A program made the translations under genes and the position numbers. The notes below the pieces were generated by a model. The model was not told the DNA's origin, did not search any database, and worked only from the letters and a program-made list of their open reading frames with translations. Shown here piece after piece: positions 27,952-36,316 of a DNA stretch of 64,000 nt. This DNA comes from Limosilactobacillus panis (GTDB lineage Bacteria > Bacillota > Bacilli > Lactobacillales > Lactobacillaceae), in NCBI RefSeq assembly GCF_019797825.1, contig NZ_CP081855.1:124001-188000 (forward strand). The letters are read 5' to 3'. Position 1 is the stretch's first letter; each line of letters opens with the position of its first letter.

Positions 27952-27998
27952 GGCGCCGCACGCGTCCGGATTTTCATCCGGAAGTGCGGTGCTTTTTT
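27952..27998 (+). terminator. Terminator after serS
   Basis: GGCGCCGCAC...TCCGGAT and ATCCGGA...GTGCGGTGC form a long interrupted stem followed by TTTTTT. The 210 bases from here to 28208 hold no gene or clear regulatory motif. Confidence 0.85.
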
Positions 27999-28208
27999 GA
28001 TTTAAATAAGAAAATTATAATAATTGCTGCAAAATAAAAATGACGTTAATTTTATAAAGTTAAATAGGCTAAAATTCTTACTTAAATTTCGTTTAAACCG
28101 CTACCATCTTTGAGATACACGCTTTTTCCTTAATCCTATTTACTTTCGTCGAGTAGGGTGCTAATGTTTTAGTAACGTTAAAATTTGATTAAAAGGAGTC
28201 GGTTGATA

Positions 28209-29672
28209 ATGCGGAAAATAGGTTGGAGAAAAATACTAGCCACCTTCATCGCAGTCCTCGGGATTGCGCTCGGGTGGTCATTAGTCGAACCACAGAGTGT
28301 GTCTGCCGCCGAACCGACTTACACCTTTGCCACGAACAACACGTTTGAGCCTTTCGAAATTCAAGATAGCAAGGGCGGCTATTCCGGTAAAAATCCCGGA
28401 ATTGAAATCGAAATGTTGAAGAAGATTGCTAAGCACGAACACTTTAAATACAAACTCAAGCCAATGAGTTTCAACGGTGACTTGCAAGCCTTGGAAGGCG
28501 GTCAAGTTGATGCCGTCATCGCCGGGATGAGTGTTACTAACGAGCGGAAACAGAAGTTTGACTTCTCCAAACCTTACTACACAGACGGTGTTATGATGGC
28601 GGTTGCCAAGAACAGTAAGATCACCTCACTGAAGCAGTTAAAGGGTAAGATGGTTTCCGCTAAGTCCGGGACCAGTGCCGCCCTCTTTGTTAAGAAGAAC
28701 CAGAAGAAGTACGGGTACAAGATTCGTTACTTCGACTCTTCAAACACGATGTGGAACGATGTTAAGAACGGTAACACGGATGCCACCTTTGACGACGGGC
28801 CGGTTCTCCAATACGGAATCCGGACCGGGGTCCCATTGAAGATCGTCACCAAGAAGCCAATTGATGCCCAGCCAGTGGCGGTTGGTTTCCAAAAGGGCCA
28901 GAACCTGGCACTGCAAAAGAAGGTTAATGATGGGATTGACTGGTTAAACAAGACCGGCCAAATGAAGCAAATCGTCAATAAGTACACAAAGAGTGATAAG
29001 ACAACCAAGAGCAGCACTGCTAGCCGGACAATCCCTGGCCTTCTGAAGGCTAACCGGTCGGCACTGCTCAACGGTTTATGGATGACTATCCAACTGACGA
29101 TTGTTGGGATTATCTTAGCGATGATCTTCGGCCTGATTCTCGGTGTCCTGGGAATTATGCAGAGTAAACTTGCCAACGGAATCTCCAGCATCATCATCTA
29201 CATTTTCCGGGGATTACCAATGATCGTTTTGGCCTTCTTTATCTACATGGGCTTGCCAAACGTGATTGGCCATAAGGTTCCACTATTTCTCGCCGGGATC
29301 ATGACACTAATGCTTGACGAAGGGGCCTACATCGGGGCCATCGTTAAGGGGGGCTTTGATGCCGTTGACCCTGGCCAATGGGAAGCGGCCCGGAGCCTTG
29401 GCTTGCCATACCGGAAGGCCTTAATCAAGGTTGTGGCACCGCAAGGAATCAAGATTATGGTTCCATCCCTGGTCAACCAGTTCATCATCACCCTGAAGGA
29501 TACCTCCATTCTTTCGGCAATTGGGGTCATGGAATTGACGCAGACCGGGACAGTGATCATTTCGCAAAACATGGAAGGGTTTAAGATGTGGTTGATCATT
29601 GGGACAATTTACATCATCATCATTACCCTGCTGACCTGGTTATCAAACTACATTCAAAAGAGGATGGCTTAA
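28209..29672 (+). CDS. Amino acid ABC transporter, fused substrate-binding and permease protein (GlnP type)
   Basis: 487-residue fusion as in lactococcal GlnP. Signal-anchor helix at about 8-30 ([15 protein letters not shown]), a type-3 solute-binding domain at 37-265 ([43 protein letters not shown]), then a permease domain at about 290-487 with five helices and the EAA loop [24 protein letters not shown]. The binding domain is displayed outside and delivers polar amino acids, probably glutamine/glutamate. ATG 28209 has AAAGGAG 11 bases upstream. It ends one base before the ATPase gene. Confidence 0.93.
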   Translation: MRKIGWRKILATFIAVLGIALGWSLVEPQSVSAAEPTYTFATNNTFEPFEIQDSKGGYSGKNPGIEIEMLKKIAKHEHFKYKLKPMSFNGDLQALEGGQVDAVIAGMSVTNERKQKFDFSKPYYTDGVMMAVAKNSKITSLKQLKGKMVSAKSGTSAALFVKKNQKKYGYKIRYFDSSNTMWNDVKNGNTDATFDDGPVLQYGIRTGVPLKIVTKKPIDAQPVAVGFQKGQNLALQKKVNDGIDWLNKTGQMKQIVNKYTKSDKTTKSSTASRTIPGLLKANRSALLNGLWMTIQLTIVGIILAMIFGLILGVLGIMQSKLANGISSIIIYIFRGLPMIVLAFFIYMGLPNVIGHKVPLFLAGIMTLMLDEGAYIGAIVKGGFDAVDPGQWEAARSLGLPYRKALIKVVAPQGIKIMVPSLVNQFIITLKDTSILSAIGVMELTQTGTVIISQNMEGFKMWLIIGTIYIIIITLLTWLSNYIQKRMA

Positions 29673-29673
29673 T

Positions 29674-30417
29674 ATGGATAAACAATATAAAGTACAAGTA
29701 AAGGACCTCCACAAGAGTTACGGGAAGAATGAAGTCCTCCAGGGGATCAACCTGAATGTTAAGCCGAGTGAAGTGGTTTGCATGATTGGTCCTTCTGGCT
29801 CCGGGAAGAGTACCTTTTTACGGTGCCTGAACCGGCTAGAAATCCCAAACGGTGGGCACGTCTACGTTGACGGTTACGACATTGCCGACCCGAAGGTGAA
29901 CATCAACAAGGTTCGGGAAAATATCGGGATGGTTTTCCAGCACTTTAACCTCTTCCCGAACATGTCCGTTTTGGAAAACATTACCCTGGCTCCCGTGCAA
30001 CTGAAGAAGGAGACCAAGGAGGAAGCTGAAAGAGACGCCCTTCACTACCTAGAAGTGGTCGGCTTAAAGGAAAAGGCTAACGTCAACCCGAAGACCCTCT
30101 CCGGTGGGCAGAAGCAACGGGTGGCCATTGCCCGAGCACTGGCCATGAAACCGGATGTGATGCTCTTTGACGAACCAACCAGTGCCCTGGACCCCGAAAT
30201 GGTCGGGGACGTCCTGGAGGTCATGAAGAACCTTGCCCGGCAGGGGATGACGATGATTGTGGTTACCCACGAAATGGGCTTTGCCAAGCAGGTGGCGGAC
30301 CGGGTCGTCTTCTTCCACGATGGTAATATTCGTGAACAGGGGACCCCAGAACAAATCTTTAACCACCCGCAACAAGAAGACACCAAGAACTTCCTGGACA
30401 AGGTCCTGAACGTCTAA
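29674..30417 (+). CDS. Amino acid ABC transporter ATP-binding protein (GlnQ type)
   Basis: Cytoplasmic ATPase of 247 residues powering the fused permease upstream. Walker A is [15 protein letters not shown], the Q-loop is [13 protein letters not shown], the ABC signature is [16 protein letters not shown], Walker B is [16 protein letters not shown], and the switch His is in [10 protein letters not shown]. The homodimer is expected to complete the importer with two copies of the permease. The gene starts at ATG 29674 with GGATGG near the preceding stop. Confidence 0.96.
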   Translation: MDKQYKVQVKDLHKSYGKNEVLQGINLNVKPSEVVCMIGPSGSGKSTFLRCLNRLEIPNGGHVYVDGYDIADPKVNINKVRENIGMVFQHFNLFPNMSVLENITLAPVQLKKETKEEAERDALHYLEVVGLKEKANVNPKTLSGGQKQRVAIARALAMKPDVMLFDEPTSALDPEMVGDVLEVMKNLARQGMTMIVVTHEMGFAKQVADRVVFFHDGNIREQGTPEQIFNHPQQEDTKNFLDKVLNV

Positions 30418-30448
30418 CGAACAATTCAAAATTAATTTTGAAAATCGT

Positions 30449-30477
30449 TTGACATTTTCCAAATAACATTATAAAAT
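30449..30477 (+). promoter_or_regulatory. Promoter of the T-box/permease unit
   Basis: TTGACA (30449-30454), a 17-base spacer and TAAAAT (30472-30477), near consensus; the start would be at about 30484, just ahead of the T-box Stem I. The palindrome TTCAAAATTAATTTTGAA lies upstream at 30424-30441. Confidence 0.82.
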
Positions 30478-30483
30478 AATTAA

Positions 30484-30668
30484 CATCTTCTAATTAATCG
30501 CTAGTTTTAGAGAACCGGGCAGGTGGTGCAAGCCCAGTCTAGCGAAATGGCATGTACGTGAAATGGGTGGTTCCATTATCAACCGAGAGGTAGTCTAGTA
30601 AGGCTATGAAGATGGGTGGAACCGCGTCAAGAAACGTCCCTGGTGTGTTACCAGGGGCGTTTTTTATT
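30484..30668 (+). promoter_or_regulatory. T-box riboswitch upstream of the amino acid permease
   Basis: GATGGGTGGAACCGCG (about 30611-30626) is the T-box antiterminator core, and CGTCCCTGG/CCAGGGGCG followed by TTTTTT (about 30635-30666) is the terminator. The Stem I distal motif GGGCAGGTGGTGCAAGCCC is at about 30517-30535, inside CGCTAG/CTAGCG. The specifier is ambiguous: the region GCGAAATGGCATG offers ATG (Met), TGG (Trp) or GGC (Gly). tRNA-dependent control supports an amino acid substrate for the permease. Confidence 0.85.
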
Positions 30669-30712
30669 TTCCCCCCACGAATAGTCAGTATTTAACTTAA
30701 GGAGGTTACAGA

Positions 30713-32071
30713 ATGGACAAGCAGCAACAACAGAAGCTAAAACGGTCACTAAAGAGTCGTCACATCACGATGATTGCCATTGGTGGGGCGATCGGAACAG
30801 GGCTGTTCCTGGGTTCTGGTTCAGCAATCCATGAAGCGGGACCTTCGATTATTCTTTCGTATTTAATTGTCGAGGTCTTCATTCTCTTCATGATGCGGGC
30901 GCTCGGTGAGCTGCTCTTAGAGGACACTTCCCGGCACTCGTTCATCGACGCCATCCAGTATTACCTTGGTGACCGGATGGAATTTATCACCGGTTGGATG
31001 TACTGGGCCTGCTGGCTGACCCTGGCGATGGCCGACTTGACGGCGACCGGGATTTACCTCCGTTACTGGTTCCCGAGCCTTCCCCAGTGGGTGGGTCCCC
31101 TATTAATCTTGGTTATTCTAATGGTGATTAACATGATTAACGTCGGCTTGTTTGGGGAATTAGAAAGCTGGTTTTCAATGATTAAGGTCCTCGCAATCGT
31201 GGCTCTAATCGTCGTCGGCCTAGTTTTAATCGTGATGCACGCGCGGGTGAGCGGCCGGACCGTGACCCTGGCGAACCTGGTTAACCAGGGGGGCTTTTTC
31301 CCCACGGGTCCAGCAGGCTTTCTCCTTTCCTTCCAGATGGTTGTGTTTGCCTTTGTCGGAATTGAAATGGTTGGTTTGACCGCTGGGGAGACAAAGAACC
31401 CCCAAAAGGACATTCCGAACGCAATCAACACCCTGCCGGTACGGATTGGTCTCTTTTACATCGGTTCGATGATTGCTCTGATGTCGATTTACCCGTGGTT
31501 CCGGGTTAAGGAGACCTCCAGTCCCTTTGTCCAGGTCTTTGCGGCAATTGGGATCCCCGCAGCCGCTGGAATCTTGAACTTCGTGGTCTTGACGGCGGCA
31601 ATGTCGGCAACCAACAGTGCCATCTTTAGTACAAGCCGGTCACTGTACGCCCTGGCAAAGAGTGGTAATGCGCCCCAACGTTTCGGTAGCCTGAGCCCCC
31701 AGGCCGTACCGACTCAGGCCCTGACCTTTTCGACGGTCATCCTGTTCATCACGGTTATCCTGAACTACGTTATGCCCGCCGGAATCTTTAACGTCATTTC
31801 CGGGATTTCTACGATTTTCTTCATCTTTACCTGGCTGATCATCCTCTTTGCCCATGTGAAGTTCCGTCAGGCCCACCCGAAAGGCATTCATCGCTTTACG
31901 ATGCCGGGGTACCCAGTGACGAGCTGGCTGACGATCATCTTTTTCTTAGGCGTTTTAGTGGTCCTCTTCTTCGTCGATACGACCCGGGTTCCATTGATTC
32001 TCTCAATCATTATTTTCGCCATCTTGGCAGTGGCATTTAACTTCACGGCTAAAGGGAAAAAGCAAAAATAA
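30713..32071 (+). CDS. APC-family amino acid permease (AAT subfamily)
   Basis: 452-residue transporter with about twelve helices. N-terminal signature SRHITMIAIGGAIGTGLFLGSG, the conserved RALGELLLEDT loop, GFLLSFQMVVFAFVGIEMVGLTAGETKNPQKDIPNA and the late SATNSAIFSTSRSLYALA are all hallmarks of the AAT family. Substrate unknown; the T-box leader shows that expression follows the charging of one tRNA species, and its specifier should name the substrate. ATG 30713 has AAGGAGG upstream. A long non-coding stretch follows. Confidence 0.93.
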   Translation: MDKQQQQKLKRSLKSRHITMIAIGGAIGTGLFLGSGSAIHEAGPSIILSYLIVEVFILFMMRALGELLLEDTSRHSFIDAIQYYLGDRMEFITGWMYWACWLTLAMADLTATGIYLRYWFPSLPQWVGPLLILVILMVINMINVGLFGELESWFSMIKVLAIVALIVVGLVLIVMHARVSGRTVTLANLVNQGGFFPTGPAGFLLSFQMVVFAFVGIEMVGLTAGETKNPQKDIPNAINTLPVRIGLFYIGSMIALMSIYPWFRVKETSSPFVQVFAAIGIPAAAGILNFVVLTAAMSATNSAIFSTSRSLYALAKSGNAPQRFGSLSPQAVPTQALTFSTVILFITVILNYVMPAGIFNVISGISTIFFIFTWLIILFAHVKFRQAHPKGIHRFTMPGYPVTSWLTIIFFLGVLVVLFFVDTTRVPLILSIIIFAILAVAFNFTAKGKKQK

Positions 32072-32195
32072 TTTTTATCATCAGATATTAATCAAAGCGG
32101 TAAAAAGAGTTTAAAATGTTTTTCTTAATTAGGTAATTTTTTAGGAAATGTCCACTTTATAAAACCACTCTCATCGTTGGTCTGACGCGCTTTGT

Positions 32196-32224
32196 TTGAC
32201 CTTTAAAACGGGAGAGACTATACT
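32196..32224 (+). promoter_or_regulatory. Strong promoter in front of a candidate non-coding RNA
   Basis: TTGACC (32196-32201), exactly 17 bases, TATACT (32219-32224). The predicted start, about 32231-32233, coincides with the first bases of the closing stem of the RNA described next. No gene follows for 900 bases. Confidence 0.75.
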
Positions 32225-32230
32225 TAAAGT

Positions 32231-32535
32231 GTGAAGAGGATATGGGTCATTTTGAACGAACATCTTCTCATAATAAACTACTTTGAAGCTAGTTAATTAA
32301 TAACACGATAATTAACGACACCCCACTCCACATGAAACGCTTTAGTTTCCTTGAAAAGTATGTTAGCTAAAAATTAGTGGCCATATCTACAACCTTAAAT
32401 GATTAAGCTTTTTAAGTTCTTCATCCTTGGCGGAAGAACAGGTATTAAAGACACGTTAACGAATCTTAATTAAAAGTTTGGGTCCATCATCCTCTTCATC
32501 GGGAGCACGGAGACATTAAGTTGTCTCCACTTTTT
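32231..32535 (+). ncRNA. Candidate structured non-coding RNA, about 305 nt
   Basis: The 5' end GAAGAGGAT-a-TGGGTC (32233-32248) pairs with GGGTCCA-tc-ATCCTCTTC (32480-32497): nine Watson-Crick pairs, an internal loop, then six more with two G-U. Inside lie perfect hairpins GTTAATTA/TAATTAAC (32292-32316), GAAAC/GTTTC (about 32335-32351) and GTTCTTC/GAAGAAC (32416-32439). The transcript would end at GGAGACA/TGTCTCC plus TTTTT (32509-32535). No open reading frame with a sensible ribosome site was found. It does not match tmRNA, RNase P or small SRP RNA by eye; a 6S-like or novel RNA is possible. Confidence 0.6.
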
Positions 32536-32544
32536 GGTTTAAAT

Positions 32545-32558
32545 ATTTCCCGGGGAAT
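32545..32558. promoter_or_regulatory. Noc-binding site, one mismatch
   Basis: ATTTCCCGGGGAAT matches the NBS palindrome ATTTCCCGGGAAAT at 13 of 14 positions. It lies between the candidate ncRNA terminator and a TATAAT box (32563-32568). Confidence 0.5.
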
Positions 32559-32592
32559 TTGCTATAATGGAGTTCCTTGGCAGGGGCACAAG

Positions 32593-32770
32593 GAGGCTGG
32601 GAGAAAACCTTGTTTTCTCACCAGCCTCTTTTCCGAATATTACACAGTAATCGCGGAAAAAAAGCGTGCTCCTAGTGTCTAGTTACGGACAATCATTGAG
32701 CCGTACCGTGCCAATAATCGTCCTATACTAGCCATACGGAGCACTCTGAAGCTTTTTTTCCAGCTTCTTC
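32593..32770 (-). repeat. Dispersed stem-loop repeat, copy D
   Basis: Same orientation as copy C. The GAGGCTGGGAGAAAAC hairpin is followed by GCGTGCTCCTAGTGTCTAG, the GGACAATCATTGAGCC/GCCAATAATCGTCC hairpin and CTAGCCATACGGAGCAC. About 22 bases (CGCCGCGAAGCAAGTCCATTGA in copy C) are missing, so the inner part is deleted while both structural stems are kept. Confidence 0.87.
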
Positions 32771-32779
32771 AGTACTAAC

Positions 32780-32827
32780 GGGCGAACTTGGTGGCAGGTA
32801 AAACTGCTAAACAGGTTCGCCCTTTCT
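32780..32827 (+). terminator. Hairpin with terminator character
   Basis: GGGCGAAC (32780-32787) pairs with GTTCGCCC (32815-32822), with an inner GGCAG/CTGCT helix, followed by TTTCTT. No gene lies directly upstream. Confidence 0.55.
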
Positions 32828-32858
32828 TGTGAAATAAGACAAACATTTTCGCTAACAA

Positions 32859-32947
32859 AGTGAGCGCTTACAAAAAAGTTTAAATTCTTTGTGAACGTTT
32901 TCTTGATTAGTAAAACGTTTCAATGTTGTTAAACATAAAACGTTTTA
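32859..32947. promoter_or_regulatory. Catabolite (cre) site and three AACGTTT-centred operators upstream of the nucleoside permease
   Basis: AGTGAGCGCTTACA (32859-32872) matches the CcpA cre consensus at 12 of 14 positions. Three related motifs follow: GTGAACGTTTTC (32891-32902), GTAAAACGTTTC (32911-32922) and the palindrome TAAAACGTTTTA (32936-32947). These resemble LacI/GalR-family operators. Catabolite repression plus a nucleoside-responsive LacI-type repressor would suit the nupC-rih genes; the regulator is not in this window. The remaining 190 bases to 33141 hold no supported gene. Confidence 0.55.
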
Positions 32948-33141
32948 CAATTTTATTTTAAAAGGGGAACGCTACCATTTCACAAACTTTGAAATATTTG
33001 CCGCTTTACAGGCACCAAAATTTAAGATATCCTTAAATCGTCAAGTTAATCCACTACAAGAAGCAATTATTATTCTCGATTTTAGTAGTGTGGTTGACGA
33101 GTTTATTACATGGATTTTTTTATAAGGGGTGTATTTCGACC

Positions 33142-34344
33142 ATGTATCTTGCAATCAATATTCTTGGGCTGATCGTGTTCCTCGCTATTGGGTGGCTGTT
33201 CTCAAAGAACCGCAAGGCCATTAACTGGAAGACGGTTGGGATCATGATTGTTATTAACCTTATTTTGGCATGGCTTTTGACGGGTTCTTCCGCCGGACGT
33301 GCCGGAGTTAAGGCTGCTGCCGACGGTTTCGTTTGGATCGTTGATGTATCTGCAAAGGGGACTGTCTTTGCATTAGGTGATTGGTACAATACTAAGAACC
33401 TGAACTTTATTTGTTCCGCACTGATGCCAATCCTGATGATTGTTCCGCTGTTCGATATCTTGACTTACATTGGTTTCTTGCCATGGATTATCAAGTGGAT
33501 TGGACGGGGACTTTCCTACATCACTGGTCAACCAAAGTTCGAATCCTTCTTTGCTGTTGAAATGATGTTCTTAGGGAACACCGAAGTGCTGGCCGTTTCT
33601 GGTATGCAGATTCGGAAGATGAGCAAGGAACGTAACTTGACTTTGGCCATGATGTCAATGTCTTGTGTTACTGCCTCAATTCTTGGTTCTTATATCTTAA
33701 TGATGCCTGGTCAATACATCTTGACGGCGGTGCCAATCAACATTATTAACGCATTGATTGCCACTAGTATGTTGAACCCAGTCAAGTTAGCACCGGAAGA
33801 AGATACCATCGAAAAGGTTGGTGCAACTGACAACGGTAAGAAGGAACCATTCTTCAGTTTCTTGGGTGACTCCATCCTGGGCGCTGGTAAGCTGATCTTA
33901 ATCATCATTGCTAACGTTGTTGCCTTCGTTGCCTTAGCCGCATTAATCGATAAGATCTTAGGCTTATTCTGGAAGCCACTGTCACTAGAAAGTATCCTTG
34001 GTTGCATCATGTTCCCATTCTCCTGGTTACTGGGACTCCCAGTTCACCAAGCATGGGACTTGGCACAAAACATGGGGATGAAGTTAGTTACTAACGAATT
34101 CGTTGTTATGGGTAAGGTTTCTGGCTCAATCAACAGTTACCCAGAACACTTGAAGGCCGTATTAACTGTCTTCGTTACCTCCTTTGCCAACTTCGGGACC
34201 CTGGGTATGATTATCGGTGCCTTCAAGGGCTTGGCTAACAAGGAAGATAATGACTACATCGCTCACAACATTGGTTACCTGTTACTTTCTGGTATCCTGG
34301 TATCCTTGCTGTCCGCTGCCTTTGTTGGTCTGTTCGTTTGGTAA
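33142..34344 (+). CDS. NupC-type nucleoside:proton symporter (CNT family)
   Basis: 400-residue concentrative nucleoside transporter. The conserved core is visible: GQPKFESFFAVEMMFLGNTEVLA (substrate-site Glu and Asn) and SGSINSYPEHLKAVLTVFVTSFANFGTLGMIIGAFKGL, with eight to ten helices. It imports nucleosides with protons. ATG 33142 is preferred, with AGGGGTG about 10 bases upstream; an in-frame GTG at 33088 would add an 18-residue unconserved leader. It pairs functionally with the nucleoside hydrolase downstream, separated by a terminator, and has cre/LacI-type sites upstream. Confidence 0.93.
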   Translation: MYLAINILGLIVFLAIGWLFSKNRKAINWKTVGIMIVINLILAWLLTGSSAGRAGVKAAADGFVWIVDVSAKGTVFALGDWYNTKNLNFICSALMPILMIVPLFDILTYIGFLPWIIKWIGRGLSYITGQPKFESFFAVEMMFLGNTEVLAVSGMQIRKMSKERNLTLAMMSMSCVTASILGSYILMMPGQYILTAVPINIINALIATSMLNPVKLAPEEDTIEKVGATDNGKKEPFFSFLGDSILGAGKLILIIIANVVAFVALAALIDKILGLFWKPLSLESILGCIMFPFSWLLGLPVHQAWDLAQNMGMKLVTNEFVVMGKVSGSINSYPEHLKAVLTVFVTSFANFGTLGMIIGAFKGLANKEDNDYIAHNIGYLLLSGILVSLLSAAFVGLFVW

Positions 34345-34350
34345 AAATTA

Positions 34351-34379
34351 AAAAGCAGCTTGGAAGAGCTGCTTTTTTT
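34351..34379 (+). terminator. Terminator after nupC-type gene
   Basis: AAAAAGCAGCT/AGCTGCTTTTTTT with a six-base loop. It separates the permease from the hydrolase, which has its own cre site. Confidence 0.85.
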
Positions 34380-34390
34380 AACCATATTTT

Positions 34391-34404
34391 CGAAAACGCT
34401 TGCA
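34391..34404. promoter_or_regulatory. cre-like site upstream of the nucleoside hydrolase
   Basis: CGAAAACGCTTGCA matches the CcpA consensus TGWAANCGNTNWCA at 12 of 14 positions; 24 bases before the start codon at 34428. Confidence 0.6.
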
Positions 34405-34427
34405 ACTATATTTAGGAGGAAATAGAT

Positions 34428-35336
34428 ATGACCACTAAAATTATTATGGATACTGATCCCGGAATTGACGACGCTGCGGCCTTAACGATGGCCATCAACG
34501 ACCCGGCAATTGACCTCAAGCTGGTTACTGCCGTTGCCGGGAACGTCACCGTTGACAAGACAACTGCTAACGCTTTGAAGATAGTTCACTTCTTTGGTAA
34601 GGACATTCCGGTTGCGGCCGGTGCTGAACAACCACTGATCAAGCCATTCGAAGACGCTGCTCGGATCCACGGTGAATCAGGAATGCCCGGTTACGACTTC
34701 GGGGACGACTACGGTAAGCCAATCAACAAGACCGCCGTTGAAGCCCTCCATGACGCCATCGTTGCTGAAGACGAGGTTACCCTGGTCCCAACCGGCTCCT
34801 ACACCAACATCGCCTTACTGTTCAGCGAGTACCCAGAGGTTAAGAGCCACATCAAGCGGATCGTTGCCATGGGTGGGTCCGTATCCGGTGGTAACATGAC
34901 GAGTGCTGCCGAATTCAACGTCTTCACCGACCCTGATGCTGCACGGATTATGTACAATGCCGGTATTCCAATCGTAATGGTCGGCCTGGACGTTACCCTG
35001 AAGGCCCTGCTGACCAAGGAGACGATTGAAAAACTGGGTAAAATGAACAAGACCGGGGAAATGCTGCACGCCCTAATTACCCACTATAATGACGGAACAG
35101 ATGAAGGACGGCCAATGCACGATGTCAACACCATCTTCTACCTTCTTCATCCTGAAGCCTTTACCACGAAGAAGATGTGGGTCGACGTTCAGACAAGTGG
35201 CCCAGCAATTGGGGCAACCGTTGCTGATATTCGTGGTGCTTACCATGATGGCAAGACGAACGCTGAAGTTTGTCTCGATATCGATGCAGATTACTTCAAT
35301 AAGTGGTTCTTAGATGAAGTAAGCAAGATGAATTAA
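34428..35336 (+). CDS. Ribonucleoside hydrolase
   Basis: Ca-dependent N-ribohydrolase (302 residues) splitting nucleosides into base and ribose. The metal-binding signature DTDPGIDDAAAL is at residues 7-18. Substrate-pocket segments are TLVPTGSYTNIALL, IKRIVAMGGSVSGGNMTSAAEFNVFTDPDAAR and the catalytic-loop HDVNTIFYLLHPEAF. It cannot be assigned to RihA, B or C by eye. The start ATG 34428 has TAGGAGG upstream. With the nucleoside permease it forms a salvage module. Confidence 0.94.
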   Translation: MTTKIIMDTDPGIDDAAALTMAINDPAIDLKLVTAVAGNVTVDKTTANALKIVHFFGKDIPVAAGAEQPLIKPFEDAARIHGESGMPGYDFGDDYGKPINKTAVEALHDAIVAEDEVTLVPTGSYTNIALLFSEYPEVKSHIKRIVAMGGSVSGGNMTSAAEFNVFTDPDAARIMYNAGIPIVMVGLDVTLKALLTKETIEKLGKMNKTGEMLHALITHYNDGTDEGRPMHDVNTIFYLLHPEAFTTKKMWVDVQTSGPAIGATVADIRGAYHDGKTNAEVCLDIDADYFNKWFLDEVSKMN

Positions 35337-35358
35337 TAATATGATTTATTAGTTACAG

Positions 35359-35393
35359 ACGCGCTGGCGAAAAAATCGCCTGGCGCGTTTTTT
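35359..35393 (+). terminator. Terminator after nucleoside hydrolase
   Basis: ACGCGCTGGCGA/TCGCCTGGCGCGT stem with a run of six T. Confidence 0.87.
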
Positions 35394-35458
35394 GATGGGT
35401 GCCAAAGACTGATTTTTGTTAGACTCAATTTACCAAGTAAAGGACATTTTTAAGTGTG

Positions 35459-35472
35459 ATTTCCCGGGAAAT
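35459..35472. promoter_or_regulatory. Noc-binding site (NBS), exact match, upstream of rsmG-noc
   Basis: ATTTCCCGGGAAAT, 14 of 14 to the established consensus, 106 bases upstream of the rsmG start and therefore at the head of the operon that encodes Noc itself. Confidence 0.78.
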
Positions 35473-35498
35473 ATTTCGTGATTATATAGGTCAAACAG

Positions 35499-35558
35499 TT
35501 GAAAGACCGGTCTTTTTACGTTACAGTATAGTAGTACGTGAAACAATTATGTTTCACG
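35499..35558 (+). promoter_or_regulatory. rsmG-noc-parAB promoter with inverted parS-like half sites
   Basis: TTGAAA (35499-35504), 17 bases, TACAGT (35522-35527) forms a plausible promoter. Immediately downstream, CGTGAAACA-atta-TGTTTCACG (35537-35558) is a perfect 9-bp inverted repeat. Each arm equals a half of the ParB site parS (TGTTTCACGTGAAACA), but in inside-out order. Placement over the start point suggests an operator. Confidence 0.55.
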
Positions 35559-35577
35559 AAAAAGGAGCGCTTAACTC

Positions 35578-36303
35578 ATGAATCCAGAACAATTTCAAAT
35601 GGCCCTGGCTGATCAGGGGGTTACTATTAACGATAAGCAGATGGCGCAGTTTGAACTCTACTACCAACTGCTGGTAACCACCAATCGGCAGGTCAACTTA
35701 ACCCGGATTACCGAGAAAAACGATGTTTACCTTAAACACTTTTATGACTCAATTACCGGCGCACTAGCTGAGCCCCGCCTGCAGACGGAGAAATTAACTT
35801 TGTGCGACATCGGCGCTGGGGCGGGTTTCCCGTCATTACCACTCAAGATTGCCTTTCCTCAGCTTAAGGTGACGATTGTGGACTCACTAAATAAACGGAT
35901 TAACTTTCTACAGGAACTGGTTAACCGCTTGGGCCTGCGGGGCGTGACCCTGATCCATGACCGGGCGGAAACCTTCTCTAACAAAAAGAGTCAGCATCGA
36001 GAAGCGTACGACGTTGTCACCGCACGGGCGGTAGCCCGGTTAACGGTTTTAAGTGAATTGTGCCTACCTGCCGTTAAGATCGGTGGCGAAATGCTTGCTT
36101 ATAAGGCGAGTGCGGCCGACGACGAACTAGCAGCGGCCCAGGTGGCAATCAAAAAGTTGGGTGGCCGGGTCCGAAGGGAAGTCAGTTTGAACCTTCCCCG
36201 CACAGCAGAACAGCGCAAGATTATCATTATTGCAAAAGCAGCCGCAACCCCAGCCAAGTATCCCCGGCGCCCGGGACTGCCCAATAAGAAACCACTTCAG
36301 TAA
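35578..36303 (+). CDS. rsmG: 16S rRNA (guanine527-N7)-methyltransferase
   Basis: SAM-dependent methylation of G527 in the 16S 530 loop. 241 residues: the N-terminal helical part LYYQLLVTTNRQVNLTRI is typical, then SAM motif I LCDIGAGAGFPSLPLKI, VTIVDSLNKRINFLQEL and DVVTARAVARL. The tail KYPRRPGLPNKKPL is the common RsmG C-terminus. ATG 35578 has AAGGAG upstream. It opens the chromosome-partition operon, as in many Firmicutes; noc follows after 13 bases. Confidence 0.96.
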   Translation: MNPEQFQMALADQGVTINDKQMAQFELYYQLLVTTNRQVNLTRITEKNDVYLKHFYDSITGALAEPRLQTEKLTLCDIGAGAGFPSLPLKIAFPQLKVTIVDSLNKRINFLQELVNRLGLRGVTLIHDRAETFSNKKSQHREAYDVVTARAVARLTVLSELCLPAVKIGGEMLAYKASAADDELAAAQVAIKKLGGRVRREVSLNLPRTAEQRKIIIIAKAAATPAKYPRRPGLPNKKPLQ

Positions 36304-36316
36304 GGAGGAATAAGCA

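Noticed and set aside
30424..30441. Perfect AT-rich palindrome TTCAAAATTAATTTTGAA after the ABC ATPase gene
   Set aside because: Too AT-rich and without a T-tract to be a confident terminator; mentioned only with the adjacent promoter.
32242..32286. Short 14-codon ORF at the 5' end of the candidate ncRNA
   Set aside because: The GAGG lies only two bases from the ATG, too close for initiation, and the ATG is within the closing stem.
32904..33124. Start-less open frame of about 70 codons ending at TAA 33124, upstream of the nucleoside permease
   Set aside because: No ATG, GTG or TTG with a ribosome site is present, it runs through the operator cluster, and the AT-rich composition makes a chance frame plausible; a gene remnant cannot be excluded.
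35537..35558. True parS site
   Set aside because: The half sites are in the wrong order and separated by four bases; the canonical 16-bp parS was not seen anywhere in the window.
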